Part shown: piece by piece, positions 6,608-13,463 of the stretch | Layout: each line of letters starts with the position of its first letter | How positions within the stretch are numbered: the stretch's first letter is position 1 | NCBI RefSeq assembly: GCF_949287625.1 | Contig: NZ_CASEGO010000065.1 | Span: 1-16,020, forward strand | Reading direction: 5' to 3' | Length of the DNA stretch: 16,020 nt | Source: an uncultured Brachyspira sp. | GTDB lineage: Bacteria; Spirochaetota; Brachyspiria; Brachyspirales; Brachyspiraceae | Notes under the pieces: model-generated | What the model saw: the letters and a program-made list of their open reading frames with translations, nothing else | Database searches by the model: none | Told to the model about the DNA's origin: nothing | Position numbers and translations under genes: made by a program

Positions 6608-7732
6608 TTAATTAAAAGTAAACCTTTTCATATATATTTTTCTTATTTTATTTTTATCTTTATACCCGTAATAAACACATAATATAATACCATTATCTTC
6701 AGCACACCAAGGATATCCGCAGTCTGTACTTTTCATAGAAGAATCTATTATAATCTCTTCATTTGAGGCTTTATAATTAATTTTTTCTATGTCCAATACA
6801 TCATCAGCATTATCAAGTAAAATAGCTCTTATACCATAAGGCTTTAATCTGTATCCGTAAGTAAGAAGCAATTTTCCATTACTTAAAACTAGAGGATTTA
6901 AAGGATAGCCTTTTATATTAGTCAATATTGGGCTTGAAAAAGTTTTGCCTTTATCTTTTGAATAGCTTATAGATGTAAGAGCATATTCATTATTAATATG
7001 AGTTCTTATAAAAGCTATGACATTATTTTTATAATTTAAAAGAGAAGGCTCAACATACTCTATTTTTGACTTTTTTTCATTTATTTTTTTATAATCAGTT
7101 TCAGCTAAAAAAGTTTTAAGTTTCCAATTAATTAAATCTTTACTAGAAATAATATAACATTGATATTTTGAATTATTTTTATTTATATTTTTTTTGTATG
7201 CATATATTGGAGCAAGTACTTCATCGTTATTTAATTTACACATACTGCCTCTAACCGCAAAGTTTTTCATTATATCATTCTCATTATTTATTTTTATAAT
7301 ATAAGGACTCGAAAAAGTTTCTCCATTATCATAGCTTATACATACACCTATTCCAGAAAGTAATGCTATAGTGCTGTCATATTCTATAAAAGTATAATCT
7401 TTGAATAGTTCTTTTTCATTAATTGGGTGAAATGTATATCTGAAATAGTATGCCATTATAGTTTTATCATCTATTCTAAAAAGCTGAGCATCTTGTTTTG
7501 CAGCTTCATCATATTGAGCAAATTCAAATACTTTCTCTACTCTATTTTTATTAATAACAGCAAGCATTGATTTGCTTAATGAATGAAGATGAGAATAATG
7601 TTTTTTTATTTTTGGTGCTAGTCTGAAGCTTACTAAATATTTATTATTATCAAGTTTAATAATGCTAGGAAAAGCAGGATATAAATTTCTATCTTCAAAA
7701 ATTATAGTTTCGTCTAAAATATTTATTTTCAT
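6608..7732 (-). CDS. Sialidase-superfamily (BNR/Asp-box) protein, putative exo-glycosidase
   Basis: A 374-residue protein with a likely six-bladed propeller. Two clear Asp boxes are visible: S133-Y-D135-N-G-E-T-F140 and S258-K-D260-K-G262-K-T-F265. A degenerate third lies at 197-203 (SKDLINW). Arginines that could form a carboxylate-binding triad occur in SFRLAP (R37), AVRGSM (R161) and AFIRTH (R243). The segment EYVEPSL (225-231) and the C-terminal CGYPW...ILCVYYGY (338-356) are patterns I associate with sialidase-like hydrolases. There is no signal peptide, so it would act in the cytoplasm, for example on imported host glycan fragments; the substrate is unproven. GAGG lies seven bases before the ATG. 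The intergenic region upstream (7733-7924) contains a small palindrome, GGTATAAAAATACC, near 7775. Confidence 0.72.
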   Translation of the reverse strand: MKINILDETIIFEDRNLYPAFPSIIKLDNNKYLVSFRLAPKIKKHYSHLHSLSKSMLAVINKNRVEKVFEFAQYDEAAKQDAQLFRIDDKTIMAYYFRYTFHPINEKELFKDYTFIEYDSTIALLSGIGVCISYDNGETFSSPYIIKINNENDIMKNFAVRGSMCKLNNDEVLAPIYAYKKNINKNNSKYQCYIISSKDLINWKLKTFLAETDYKKINEKKSKIEYVEPSLLNYKNNVIAFIRTHINNEYALTSISYSKDKGKTFSSPILTNIKGYPLNPLVLSNGKLLLTYGYRLKPYGIRAILLDNADDVLDIEKINYKASNEEIIIDSSMKSTDCGYPWCAEDNGIILCVYYGYKDKNKIRKIYMKRFTFN

Positions 7733-7924
7733 AATAAAGCCTCAAATTTATATATAATAATTTTCGGTATAAAAATACCTGCATATACAAAAATATAATA
7801 AACTGTATTTTTTAATAATTTGTATATTACAATATATAATAAAAATTTTTATTATAAAAAAAATTTACACTTTAAATTAAATTATCAATATGTTAAAATA
7901 ATTAAATAATAAAGGCAAATATAT

Positions 7925-8368
7925 ATGAGTAGAATTAATAGAAATAAATACAGAAATATAAAAAGACAAAATATAAATAGAAAAAAAAGATATAATAAGA
8001 AAAATAATAATTCACAAACAATAAAAAATAATAAATTAAAAGAATTTCAGGAAAATATTTCAAATAAAGCTAAAGAGTATATAAATGATGAAAATATAAA
8101 AAAAATTAAAGATGCTGCAGGAAAAGGATTTGAAAAAGCTAAATATTTTACATCAGATAACATAGATAAATTTCAAAAATATATCGATGAAAAAGATATA
8201 AAAGGAAAAGTTAAAAATATTACAAATGCTGGTATTGATAAAATAAAAGAGCATTCAAAAAAGAAATATATAACTAGATTTTTAAAGTTTATTCATAGAT
8301 ATTATATATTAACTTTTGTAATTCTTTTTATAATATCAATTTTGGTATTTAGAAATATATATATATAA
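7925..8368 (+). CDS. Basic membrane-anchored protein, 5' part of a gene frameshifted at an (AT)6 tract
   Basis: The 147-residue reading frame starts at an ATG with AAAGG about ten bases upstream. The first 28 residues are strongly basic (Arg/Lys/Asn). Residues 51-118 contain two similar units of about 35 residues (YINDENIKKIKDAAGKG... and YIDEKDIKGKVKNITNAG...), probably amphipathic helices. A transmembrane helix spans about 126-142. The frame stops right after the helix, inside a run of AT dinucleotides. The +1-mod-3 frame is open through the same run and continues for 281 codons to 9195. Losing one AT (or gaining two) would give a single 422-residue protein with two transmembrane helices, a roughly 80-residue external domain and a cytoplasmic TPR end. 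I do not recognise the N-terminal domain. Confidence 0.65.
   Translation: MSRINRNKYRNIKRQNINRKKRYNKKNNNSQTIKNNKLKEFQENISNKAKEYINDENIKKIKDAAGKGFEKAKYFTSDNIDKFQKYIDEKDIKGKVKNITNAGIDKIKEHSKKKYITRFLKFIHRYYILTFVILFIISILVFRNIYI
8355..8366 (+). repeat. (AT)6 dinucleotide tract at the frame junction
   Basis: Six uninterrupted AT units lie exactly where the upstream frame (stop at 8366-8368) and the downstream open frame (open from 8353) overlap. Deleting one unit or adding two joins the frames, so copy-number slippage could switch the gene. Confidence 0.8.
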
Positions 8369-8568
8369 CGCATAATGAAAAAATAGAAAACTCTCTTAAT
8401 TATTCAATTACAAATTTTGCTCCCTCATTAAATAACATTATAATAGCAAAAGAAGATTATTATACAAATATCATAATAAGTAAAATATCAAGCAATAAAA
8501 ATATCACAAATAATATAATACTAAAAAGCACATCTCAAGACAATTTAGAAACTTCATTAAAAAATATT

Positions 8569-9195
8569 TTGGATAATTATAATATAAGACTTCAAACTTC
8601 ATTAAATGAAACTGTAAAATCTTCTAATAATCTTATCAATTTCTGGTTTGCTTTTTTAACTGTTGTAATAATAGTATTTACATTAATAACATTAATAATA
8701 AATAATAATATATTAGAAAAATCAAAAAGAAAAATAAAAGTATTTAATAATAACTATAATAAAAAATTAAAAGAAATGAAAATGCATATTAAAAACTTTG
8801 AAAAATTAAAAATAGAAAATGACAATAACTTAGAAATAAATAATCTTTATAACTTAGCAAATACTTTATTTGACTTAAAAGATTATAACAATTCAATTTA
8901 TTATTATGATAAGGCTATAGAATTAGATAATAATTTTATTTACGGCATTTATAACAAGGCAGTATCATACTATTATATCAATGACTATGATAAATGTGCA
9001 GATAATTTTATAGATTTATACGATAAAGAGAGTTCAATAAAAGACTTGGTGCTAAAAAATATTATAGAACTTGCTAATAAAAATATAGAAAAAGCCATTC
9101 AGTTTTGCCGTAATGAAAATATAGATTATAAATCATTGCATCAAAAAGAAGAAAAAAAATCTATATTCGGCAGAATAAGAAATATTTTATCTTAA
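8569..9195 (+). CDS. TPR-containing membrane protein, probable 3' part of the frameshifted gene
   Basis: The given start is a TTG with no ribosome binding site. The same frame is open all the way back to 8353 without any ATG/GTG, so this is better read as the continuation of the gene beginning at 7925. The unclaimed codons 8353-8568 encode an Asn/Ser/Ile-rich segment (THNEKIENSLNYSITNF..., KSTSQDNLETSLKNILDNY), expected to face the periplasm. Counting from the TTG, a transmembrane helix spans about 25-46, a Lys-rich coiled-coil-like linker about 50-85, and two tetratricopeptide repeats about 91-124 (NLANTLFDLKDYNNSIYYYD) and 125-158 (YNKAVSYYYINDYDKCADNF). TPRs bind partner proteins, so a membrane sensor or scaffold is plausible but unproven. 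Whether this is phase variation, decay or a sequencing error cannot be settled here. Confidence 0.6.
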   Translation: MDNYNIRLQTSLNETVKSSNNLINFWFAFLTVVIIVFTLITLIINNNILEKSKRKIKVFNNNYNKKLKEMKMHIKNFEKLKIENDNNLEINNLYNLANTLFDLKDYNNSIYYYDKAIELDNNFIYGIYNKAVSYYYINDYDKCADNFIDLYDKESSIKDLVLKNIIELANKNIEKAIQFCRNENIDYKSLHQKEEKKSIFGRIRNILS

Positions 9196-9275
9196 TAATT
9201 TTATAATAAGTTCATAATTATTTAAAAAATATCATTAGCAGCATCATATCAAAATACAAAATCCAAATACTCCAT

Positions 9276-9490
9276 TTGACAAATTATAGCCGTTTAGGTA
9301 TATACTGAAAATTTTTAAGTTTGTCAATTTTTTGTTGTTCTTTTTCCCGCCTCGCTTGCCTACGGCACGGACAGCGTCACAAAAGAACTGGGGTGTTGCG
9401 TAGCACACAGCGTGGTGGGCAAAGCCCCGCAAATATCAAAATTTAAAAAATTTATTTTTTGACAAATTGTAATTGTTTAGGTATATACTA
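9276..9490. repeat. Dispersed intergenic repeat, copy C with flanking half element
   Basis: The 418-base gap 9196-9613 contains a right-end fragment (TTGACA at 9276), then GTATATAC (9298-9305), then a unit that reaches a second GTATATAC (9481-9488). This gives a tandem arrangement with about 183 bases between the two octamers. The internal part has the GC words CCTCGCTTGCCTACGGCACG, then CACAAAAGAACTGGGGTG as in copy D, and the AT-rich CAAAATTTAAAAAATTTATT block that precedes the right end. A 62-codon minus-strand frame here (9244-9432) is a by-product of the repeat. Confidence 0.85.
9459..9487 (+). promoter_or_regulatory. Repeat-borne promoter-like pair upstream of the aminotransferase
   Basis: TTGACA (9459-9464) and TATATA (9482-9487) with a 17-base spacer form the right end of repeat copy C. 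They point towards the aminotransferase start about 125 bases away. Confidence 0.45.
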
Positions 9491-9541
9491 AAATATTTTT
9501 TTAAACATAACACTCTTTAACAAATTTTTTTATTAAGTATA

Positions 9542-9570
9542 TTGACAATTTTTATGATTTAATATATCTT
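9542..9570 (+). promoter_or_regulatory. Likely native promoter of the aminotransferase
   Basis: TTGACA (9542-9547) and TATCTT (9565-9570) are 17 bases apart, just outside the repeat. The leader would be about 37 bases and contain the GGAGAAG ribosome binding site. Confidence 0.55.
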
Positions 9571-9613
9571 GTTCTTTTAGATTACTATATATAATAATTA
9601 TTGGAGAAGTGTT

Positions 9614-10810
9614 ATGGATATATCTAAAAGAATTCAAAGATTAAAAGTTTCGCCTGTTAGAAAATTGAACCCTTATGCAGAAGATGCTCTTAAAAGAGGA
9701 ATTAAGATTTATCATCTTAATATTGGACAGCCAGATATAGAGACTCCTAAGATATTTTTTGAAGCTATTTCTAAATATAACGGTACAACCCTTAGATATG
9801 AGCATTCAAGGGGATTGGCTTTGCTTATTGATAGAATACAAAAATATTATGAAAAATTGGGTATTCACTATGATGTAGAAGATATAGTTATCACTAGCGG
9901 AGGTTCTGAAGCTATATCGTTTGCTATGCTTGCTATATTTGATGAAGGAGATGAGATATTGGTTTCTGAGCCTTTGTATGCTAATTACAAAAGTTTCTAT
10001 GATGTATTTGATATTAAATACAATGCTGTTAGAACTTACGCTGAAGACGGATTCCATTTGCCAAGCCGTGAGGAGATAGAAAAACATATTACACCTAAAA
10101 CTAAAGCATTTATGCTTGCAAATCCTTCCAATCCTACTGGGGTTGTATATACTAAAAGAGAGATGGAGGATATAGCATACATAGTAAAAAAATATGATTT
10201 ATTTTTGATAAGCGATGAAGTTTACAGAGAGTTTGTTTACGGAGACAGAACAGCAATCAGTTTTGGAACTTACAAAGATATAGAAGAAAATGTTGTTATA
10301 ATAGATTCTATATCAAAAAGATTCTCTGCATGCGGAGCTAGAATAGGCTGTCTTATAAGCAAAAATAAAAAATTAATGACAGCAGTATTTAGAGAATGTC
10401 AGGCAAGATTATCCCTTCCTACTTTGGATATGCTTGGAGCTGTTGCTTTGTATGAACTTCCTGATCATTATTTTGATGCTGCTTTAAAAGAATATGATTA
10501 CAGAAGAAAAATTATATTTGAAGAGCTTAACAAAATGGAGGGTGTTGTTGCCAGAGAGCCTGAAGGAGCTTTTTATGTACTTGCAAAACTTCCTGTTAAA
10601 AATGCTGAAGATTTTATAATATGGCTTTTGAAAGATTTTAATATTAATGGGGAAACTGTTATGTTTGCTCCTGCTGAAGGTTTCTATGCAACTGAAGGCT
10701 TGGGTAAAGATGAAGTGAGAATTTCTTATGCATTAGATTCTAATGATTTGAAAAAAGCTATGAATATATTGAAAGAAGCATTGATTAAATATAAAGAAGC
10801 AGAGAAATAA
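9614..10810 (+). CDS. Pyridoxal-phosphate-dependent aminotransferase, fold type I (aspartate aminotransferase family)
   Basis: The 398-residue protein transfers amino groups between an amino acid and a 2-oxo acid in the cytoplasm. Visible residues are as follows: NIGQPD (36-41) at the substrate entrance; TSGGSEA (94-100), which binds the cofactor phosphate; ANPSNPTG with N173; SDEVY with D201 contacting the pyridine nitrogen and Y204; and SISKRFSACGARIG with the Schiff-base K235 and phosphate-binding R243. R369 in EVRISYA is the expected carboxylate-binding arginine. Length and motif spacing match class I/II aminotransferases. The exact substrate (aspartate, aromatic or branched-chain) cannot be read. 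GGAGAAG precedes the ATG. The gene stands alone with its own promoter and terminator and converges on the catalase gene. Confidence 0.93.
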   Translation: MDISKRIQRLKVSPVRKLNPYAEDALKRGIKIYHLNIGQPDIETPKIFFEAISKYNGTTLRYEHSRGLALLIDRIQKYYEKLGIHYDVEDIVITSGGSEAISFAMLAIFDEGDEILVSEPLYANYKSFYDVFDIKYNAVRTYAEDGFHLPSREEIEKHITPKTKAFMLANPSNPTGVVYTKREMEDIAYIVKKYDLFLISDEVYREFVYGDRTAISFGTYKDIEENVVIIDSISKRFSACGARIGCLISKNKKLMTAVFRECQARLSLPTLDMLGAVALYELPDHYFDAALKEYDYRRKIIFEELNKMEGVVAREPEGAFYVLAKLPVKNAEDFIIWLLKDFNINGETVMFAPAEGFYATEGLGKDEVRISYALDSNDLKKAMNILKEALIKYKEAEK

Positions 10811-10841
10811 ATATTATTATTGTAGTATAATAATATATAAT

Positions 10842-10875
10842 AAAAGAGGGCTGTTTTTTATGGCTCTCTTTTTTT
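10842..10875 (+). terminator. Rho-independent terminator of the aminotransferase gene
   Basis: The stem AAAGAGGGCT (10843-10852) with GGCTCTCTTT (10862-10871) includes two GT pairs, has a nine-base loop and is followed by a T run to 10875. It starts about 30 bases after the stop codon. Confidence 0.8.
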
Positions 10876-10885
10876 ATATTTTGAT

Positions 10886-10925
10886 AAAATAAAAGCTAAT
10901 ACCTTTATTAAAAAAGATATTAGCT
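10886..10925 (-). terminator. Rho-independent terminator of the catalase gene
   Basis: On the minus strand AGCTAATATCTTT pairs with AAAGGTATTAGCT (one GT pair), followed by TTTTATTTT. It lies about 55 bases beyond the catalase stop codon, back-to-back with the aminotransferase terminator. Confidence 0.7.
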
Positions 10926-10980
10926 GTAATAATAGTTTGATTGTTTTTATATTTGTTAAAAAAATTATATTAAAAAATTA

Positions 10981-12432
10981 TCATATCTCTTTCTCATCAA
11001 TGCCTAAAGCTTTAAGAACCCCCAATCCGTAGGCTTTGTCCACATTCATACAATTTTTAATATGTCTTAATTTTACTTCTTTGGTAACTCCGTTCATATC
11101 TCTTGCAGTGTTTTCAAACAATACTCTTTTCTGATCATCAGTCATAAGATTAAATAAAGCTCTTGCATCAGTGTAGTAATCATCATCATCTTCTCTGTAA
11201 TCATATCTGAAAGCATCACCATAAAGTTTTAGAGGAGGCTCAGCATACTCTTTTTGCTCTTTCCATTCACCCTGAGAATTTGGTTCATATTCTACTTTAG
11301 AACCATTATTAGAATCTACTTTCATATATCCGTCTCTATGATAAGTATTAGCTTTAAACTTAGGAGCATTTACTGGTATGCTTGAATAATTAACTCCAAG
11401 TCTATATCTTTGAGTATCAGTGTATGAGAATAATCTTCCTTGAAGCATTCTGTCTGGAGAAAAACCAATTCCCGGAATTATTGTAGATGGGCTGAATGCT
11501 GACTGCTCTACTTCTGCAAAATAATTTTCAGGATTTCTATTTAATTCTAATACCCCTACATCAATTAAAGGATATTCTTTCTGAGACCAAGTTTTAGTTA
11601 AATCAAACGGATTTCTTTTGCTTGCATTAGCTTGTTCTTCTGTCATTATCTGAATCTTCATATTCCATCTTGGATAATCGCCTCTTTCTATAGCTTCAAA
11701 TAAATCCTTTTGAGAGCTTTCTCTGTCTTTTGCTATTACTGCTGCTGCCTCTTCATCAGTAAGATTTTTAATACCCTGCTGAGTTTTGAAATGGAATTTT
11801 ACCCAATATCTTTTACCTTCCTTATTTATAAAACTATAAGCATGACTGCTGAAACCATGCATATGTCTGTAACTATAAGGTATTCCTCTATCGCTCATAT
11901 CTATTGTTATTTGATGAATGGCTTCAGGCAAAGAAGTTAAGAAATCCCATTTATTCTGGGCACTTCTCATATTTGTTTTAGGATCTCTTTTTACAGCATG
12001 ATTTAAATCTGGGAATTTTAAAGGATCTCTGAAATAAAATACTGGAGTATTATTTCCTACCAAATCCCAGTTTCCTTCTTCTGTATAAAATTTAATTGCA
12101 AATCCTCTAATATCTCTTTCAGCATCTGCAGCTCCCCTCTCACCAGCTACTGTAGAAAATCTTACAAATAAATCAGTTTTCTTTCCTATTTCAGAAAATA
12201 TTTTTGCTTTAGTATACTGTGTTATATCATGTGTAACTGTAAATGTACCGTATGCCCCAGAACCTTTTGCATGCATTCTTCTTTCTGGTATTACCTCTCT
12301 GTCGAAATGTGCCATTTTCTCCATAAACCATACATCTTGAAGAAGCATAGGTCCTCTAGGTCCTGCTGTAATTGAGTTTTGATTGTTTTCAACTGGAGCC
12401 CCAAATTCAGTTGTTAATTTCTTATCAGACAT
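10981..12432 (-). CDS. katA: Monofunctional haem catalase (small-subunit type)
   Basis: Decomposes hydrogen peroxide to water and oxygen in the cytoplasm, protecting an anaerobic or microaerophilic host-associated cell. The 483-residue length is that of small-subunit catalases. The active-site histidine is H54 in RRMHAKGSGAYGTF, followed by the conserved FVRFSTVAGERGAAD (89-103). The distal asparagine is N127 in DLVGNNTPVFYFRDP. The axial haem tyrosine is Y337 in RLFSYTDTQRYRLG. The segment DRGIPYSYRHMHGFSSHAY (181-199) matches the NADPH-binding region of the family. AAGGAGA (12441-12447) precedes the ATG by eight bases. The gene stands alone with a strong promoter whose spacer is a perfect palindrome (12481-12498), consistent with peroxide- or metal-responsive control. 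All key residues are intact. Confidence 0.97.
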   Translation of the reverse strand: MSDKKLTTEFGAPVENNQNSITAGPRGPMLLQDVWFMEKMAHFDREVIPERRMHAKGSGAYGTFTVTHDITQYTKAKIFSEIGKKTDLFVRFSTVAGERGAADAERDIRGFAIKFYTEEGNWDLVGNNTPVFYFRDPLKFPDLNHAVKRDPKTNMRSAQNKWDFLTSLPEAIHQITIDMSDRGIPYSYRHMHGFSSHAYSFINKEGKRYWVKFHFKTQQGIKNLTDEEAAAVIAKDRESSQKDLFEAIERGDYPRWNMKIQIMTEEQANASKRNPFDLTKTWSQKEYPLIDVGVLELNRNPENYFAEVEQSAFSPSTIIPGIGFSPDRMLQGRLFSYTDTQRYRLGVNYSSIPVNAPKFKANTYHRDGYMKVDSNNGSKVEYEPNSQGEWKEQKEYAEPPLKLYGDAFRYDYREDDDDYYTDARALFNLMTDDQKRVLFENTARDMNGVTKEVKLRHIKNCMNVDKAYGLGVLKALGIDEKEI

Positions 12433-12472
12433 ATTAAAAATCTCCTTATTAGTATTTATTATTAATAAACAT

Positions 12473-12501
12473 ATTATACTAAATAATATATATTATTTCA
12501 A
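12473..12501 (-). promoter_or_regulatory. Catalase promoter with an 18-bp palindromic candidate operator
   Basis: On the minus strand TTGAAA (12496-12501) and TATAAT (12473-12478) are 17 bases apart. The spacer and adjoining bases (12481-12498) form a perfect palindrome, AAATAATATATATTATTT. PerR/Fur-family operators are AT-rich palindromes overlapping promoters, so this is a candidate site. It is not a clear match to the TTATAATNATTATAA consensus. Confidence 0.65.
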
Positions 12502-12544
12502 GTCCTAATTTTAATTTTTTGCTTATTTTATATTTTAATATGAA

Positions 12545-12746
12545 ACTTTTTTAAGTTTTATACGTCTAATATATCAAACAGATATATGATTATATAATTT
12601 TGGAGGTTTGTGTTAAATTAAAAAGCATATTTATTTTAATATGCACTCACTTAAAACTTTTGAATAAAATGGGATATTTATAAAAGTTTTACAGTGTTGT
12701 ACGATTCAAAACGGATAAAACTGCTTTGTAAGCTGCAGTTTTATCC
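12545..12746 (+). other. Structured intergenic unit I (candidate small RNA or leader)
   Basis: First of two related units in the gene-free stretch 12502-13101. In order: TATACGTCTAATATAT (12559-12574), TGGAGGTTTGTGTTAAATTAA (a strong ribosome-binding-like GGAGG followed by GTG TTA AAT TAA, 12610-12621), and a 10-bp hairpin (12652-12661 with 12682-12691, extendable by CACT/AGTG). After AGTGTTGTACG comes a perfect 12-bp hairpin GGATAAAACTGC/GCAGTTTTATCC (12713-12746). No ordinary gene is present. The strand is inferred from the micro-ORFs and the downstream terminator. Confidence 0.45.
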
Positions 12747-12834
12747 TAAATTATTATTTAATTTTTAATGAAGCTGTTTGAAAATATTTCAATAAATAAT
12801 TATATAAATTTTATTTTAGCAATTTTTCATAGGG

Positions 12835-13083
12835 AACTTTTTCATACATTTATACGTCTAATATATTAAATAAAGCTGATTTATAAAATTAAATCATCTT
12901 AGAGGTTTATGTTAAATTTTTAGAGGTTTATGTTAAATTTGTAAAGGAGGTTATTTTTGCTTAATACTTTTAATGATGTAAACTAAATCATGATTTTAAA
13001 GTGTTATGCATATAAGGCTGCTTTGGACATTTTGGAGGTTTATGGTGGTTCAAAGCAGCTTTAGTTTGTTTTTATTTGATTAA
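12835..13083 (+). other. Structured intergenic unit II with tandem micro-ORFs
   Basis: This unit repeats the layout of unit I. TATACGTCTAATATAT recurs exactly (12851-12866). It is followed by two direct 21-base repeats (12900-12920, 12921-12941), each carrying AGAGGTTT-ATG-TTA-AAT and a stop after four codons (12909-12923 and 12930-12944). A third GGAGG (12946-12950) precedes TTG-CTT-AAT (12957), open for nine codons. After AGTGTTATGC comes a hairpin GCTGCTTTG/CAAAGCAGC (13017-13025 with 13051-13059). Its loop contains TTGGAGGTTT-ATG, beginning a 13-codon frame (13042-13083, MVVQSSFSLFLFD). Whether any of these is translated is unknown. Confidence 0.45.
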
Positions 13084-13101
13084 TAAATGCTTACCTTATA
13101 A

Positions 13102-13142
13102 AAAAGGTCTATATAAATAATTATATAGACCTTTTATTTTTT
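13102..13142. terminator. Strong rho-independent terminator, usable on both strands
   Basis: A perfect 15-bp stem (13102-13116 with 13121-13135, AAAAGGTCTATATAA/TTATATAGACCTTTT) has a four-base loop. TTTTATTTTTTT follows on the plus strand and six T on the minus. On the plus strand the only thing upstream is the structured region 12545-13083. On the minus strand it could end read-through from the MoxR gene across repeat D. Confidence 0.85.
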
Positions 13143-13145
13143 TGA

Positions 13146-13459
13146 GTATATACCCAACTGATGTACATTATATAGAATTATCAACTTTTTTGCCGCACAA
13201 AAAAGTTGCAAAAACGCAATTACTAGAACTTTATACTTTAAAGATACGTATTAAATGTATGATAGTACTCAAAATTTGGGCTAAAAATGCAGTCTTTTTG
13301 GTTCTTTGTGCCGCACCTGCCTACGGCACGCAGAGCGAGGCAGACAGCGTCACAAAAGAACTGGGGTGTGGCACGACTATGTGCTTCGCAACAAAGCCCC
13401 GCAAATATCAAAATTTAAAAAATTTATTTTTTGACAAACTATAGTTGTTTAGGTATATT
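13146..13459. repeat. Dispersed intergenic repeat, copy D
   Basis: Runs from GTATATAC (13146-13153) to GGTATATT (13452-13459), five bases before the MoxR stop codon. It matches copy E from CAACTGATGTACATTATA onwards and copy B over most of its length. Relative to E it lacks about 14-19 bases after GTATATAC, so the left promoter-like TTGACA is gone. The hairpin CAACTTTTTTG/CAAAAAAGTTG (13182-13208) is perfect. A GC-rich cassette (13311-13350) sits inside the inverted pair GTTCTTTGTG/CACAAAAGAAC. The right end contains TTGACA (13431-13436) and TATATT (13454-13459), 17 apart, directed antisense into the MoxR gene. A 100-codon frame across this copy is repeat-derived and has no ribosome binding site or family resemblance. 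Confidence 0.88.
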
Positions 13460-13463
13460 TTAA

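Noticed and set aside
9244..9432. 62-codon minus-strand reading frame
   Set aside because: It lies entirely in repeat copy C, including its GC-rich block, with no ribosome binding site and no family resemblance.
13182..13208. CAACTTTTTTG/CAAAAAAGTTG hairpin as a terminator for MoxR
   Set aside because: The stem is almost pure AT, with its T run inside the arm rather than after it on either strand. The stem at 13102-13135 is a much better terminator.
13142..13444. 100-codon plus-strand reading frame
   Set aside because: It coincides with repeat copy D from end to end. Its composition follows the repeat blocks and it lacks a ribosome binding site.
13146..13459. CRISPR array or insertion sequence as the explanation for the repeats
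   Set aside because: Copies are kilobases apart with no regular spacers, no cas genes, and no transposase frame inside any copy. A short non-autonomous element or structured intergenic repeat fits better.
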